14,040 nt of DNA from Enterovirga sp. (lineage in GTDB: Bacteria; Pseudomonadota; Alphaproteobacteria; Rhizobiales; Beijerinckiaceae), in the NCBI GenBank assembly GCA_028290385.1, contig JAQGJZ010000089.1, forward strand, positions 1 through 14,040, read 5' to 3'. Under the pieces are notes generated by a model. It did not search any database, had not been told where the DNA came from, and worked only from the letters and a program-made list of their open reading frames with translations. Of the stretch, positions 13,556-14,040 are shown in pieces. Position numbers and translations under genes: made by a program. Each line of letters starts with the position of its first letter. Within the stretch, counting starts at the first letter, position 1.

Positions 13556-14040
13556 CTACTCCTGAAGCGCCACTTCGCGCTTCGCCCTGATCGAGGGCGC
13601 GACCATCATGACCAGCAGCGCAAGCGAGATCGCCAGGAACGCGGCGCTGAGCGGCCGCGTGACCAGCACGCTCGGGTCACCCAGCGAGATCCGGAGCGCG
13701 CGTCGCAGGTTTTCTTCCATCATCGGGCCGAGGATGAAGCCCAGGATGAGCGGCGCCGGCTCACAATGCAGCTTCAGGAACACGTAGCCGATCGCCGTGA
13801 AGACGAGCAGCAGCCAGATGTCTGTGGCACTGTTGCTGACCGAGTAGGTGCCGATCGCGCAGAAGATCAGGATCGCGTTGAACAGGAACTTGTACGGGAT
13901 CGTCAGCAGGCGCACCCACAGGCCGATCAGAGGCAGGTTCAGCACCAGCAGCATCAGGTTGCCGAGCAGCATGCTGGCGATGAGGCCCCAGAACAGCTCG
14001 GGGCGCTCCGTCATCACCTGCGGGCCGGGCTGGATGCCCT
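13556..14040 (-). CDS. Tripartite tricarboxylate transporter permease, TctA family (partial, C-terminal third)
   Basis: The last 160 residues of a TctA large permease; the 5' part lies beyond the window edge. The frame is open to the edge and reads GIQPGPQ before MTERPELFWGLIASM, a hallmark of the second half of TctA, followed by LGNLMLLVLNLPLIGLWVRLL. Several hydrophobic segments follow, with the conserved ILGFILGPMMEENLRRAL and a final helix before the charged tail RAKREVALQE. TctA works with the small TctB and a periplasmic TctC binding protein to take up organic acids such as citrate; the true substrate is set by TctC, which is not visible. tctB and tctC would be expected upstream (beyond 14040), because the gene ends here with a hairpin and no further gene. 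The GTG at 14017 is an internal codon, not the start. Confidence 0.93.
   Translation of the reverse strand, partial: GIQPGPQVMTERPELFWGLIASMLLGNLMLLVLNLPLIGLWVRLLTIPYKFLFNAILIFCAIGTYSVSNSATDIWLLLVFTAIGYVFLKLHCEPAPLILGFILGPMMEENLRRALRISLGDPSVLVTRPLSAAFLAISLALLVMMVAPSIRAKREVALQE

Noticed and set aside
13208..13590. Several 77-91-codon plus-strand frames in the gap after the MFS gene
   Set aside because: No ribosome site, no family resemblance and biased low-complexity composition; they also run into the hairpin and end of the opposite gene.
1..14040. CRISPR arrays, insertion sequences, toxin-antitoxin or phage genes
   Set aside because: I read both strands for direct repeats, transposase motifs and small paired genes and saw none.

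Overview
This is a GC-rich chromosomal window that looks alphaproteobacterial, most likely Hyphomicrobiales (Methylobacteriaceae/Beijerinckiaceae-like). The evidence is a CarD/CdnL-type regulator with a very typical alphaproteobacterial sequence, a short Trm112 protein, a CCA-encoding tRNA-Arg(CCT), a LysR regulator of the GcvA type and a TctA permease. The genus assignment is inference. No phage, IS, CRISPR or plasmid functions are visible.

Left part (1-5230), housekeeping and acyl-CoA metabolism. A Trm112-like gene reads rightward and converges on a leftward pair: glutaryl-CoA dehydrogenase (gcdH), then a CaiB/BaiF CoA-transferase. Together these can activate glutarate and convert glutaryl-CoA to crotonyl-CoA (lysine/glutarate catabolism). 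A perfect 9-bp-arm palindrome lies between them. Divergent from gcdH is carD, ended by a textbook rho-independent terminator whose T-run contains the stop codon of the opposing GNAT acetyltransferase gene. That gene overlaps the end of a secreted or periplasmic SNase-like gene with a degraded active site. A tRNA-Arg(CCT) follows.

Middle (5344-13130), the most interesting part: a putative catabolic locus. A leftward LysR-ridA pair (ATGA overlap) is divergent from a rightward run of alpha/beta hydrolase, coxG-like, FAD subunit, Mo-cofactor subunit, [2Fe-2S] subunit and MFS transporter. The first four rightward genes are linked by ATGA overlaps. The Mo subunit carries the RGFG active-site loop of xanthine-dehydrogenase-like hydroxylases and lacks the cysteine loop of true CO dehydrogenase. 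The enzyme is therefore probably a hydroxylase of an N-heteroaromatic or related carbon/nitrogen compound, imported by the MFS protein, with hydrolytic and imine/enamine-deaminating steps by the hydrolase and RidA. The substrate is not known from sequence. The LysR protein is the obvious candidate regulator, acting at the AT-rich divergent intergenic region.

Right end (13131-14040). About 425 bases without a convincing gene separate two convergent units and carry a hairpin at each side. The window ends inside a leftward TctA-type permease gene (tripartite tricarboxylate transporter), of which only the C-terminal third is visible.
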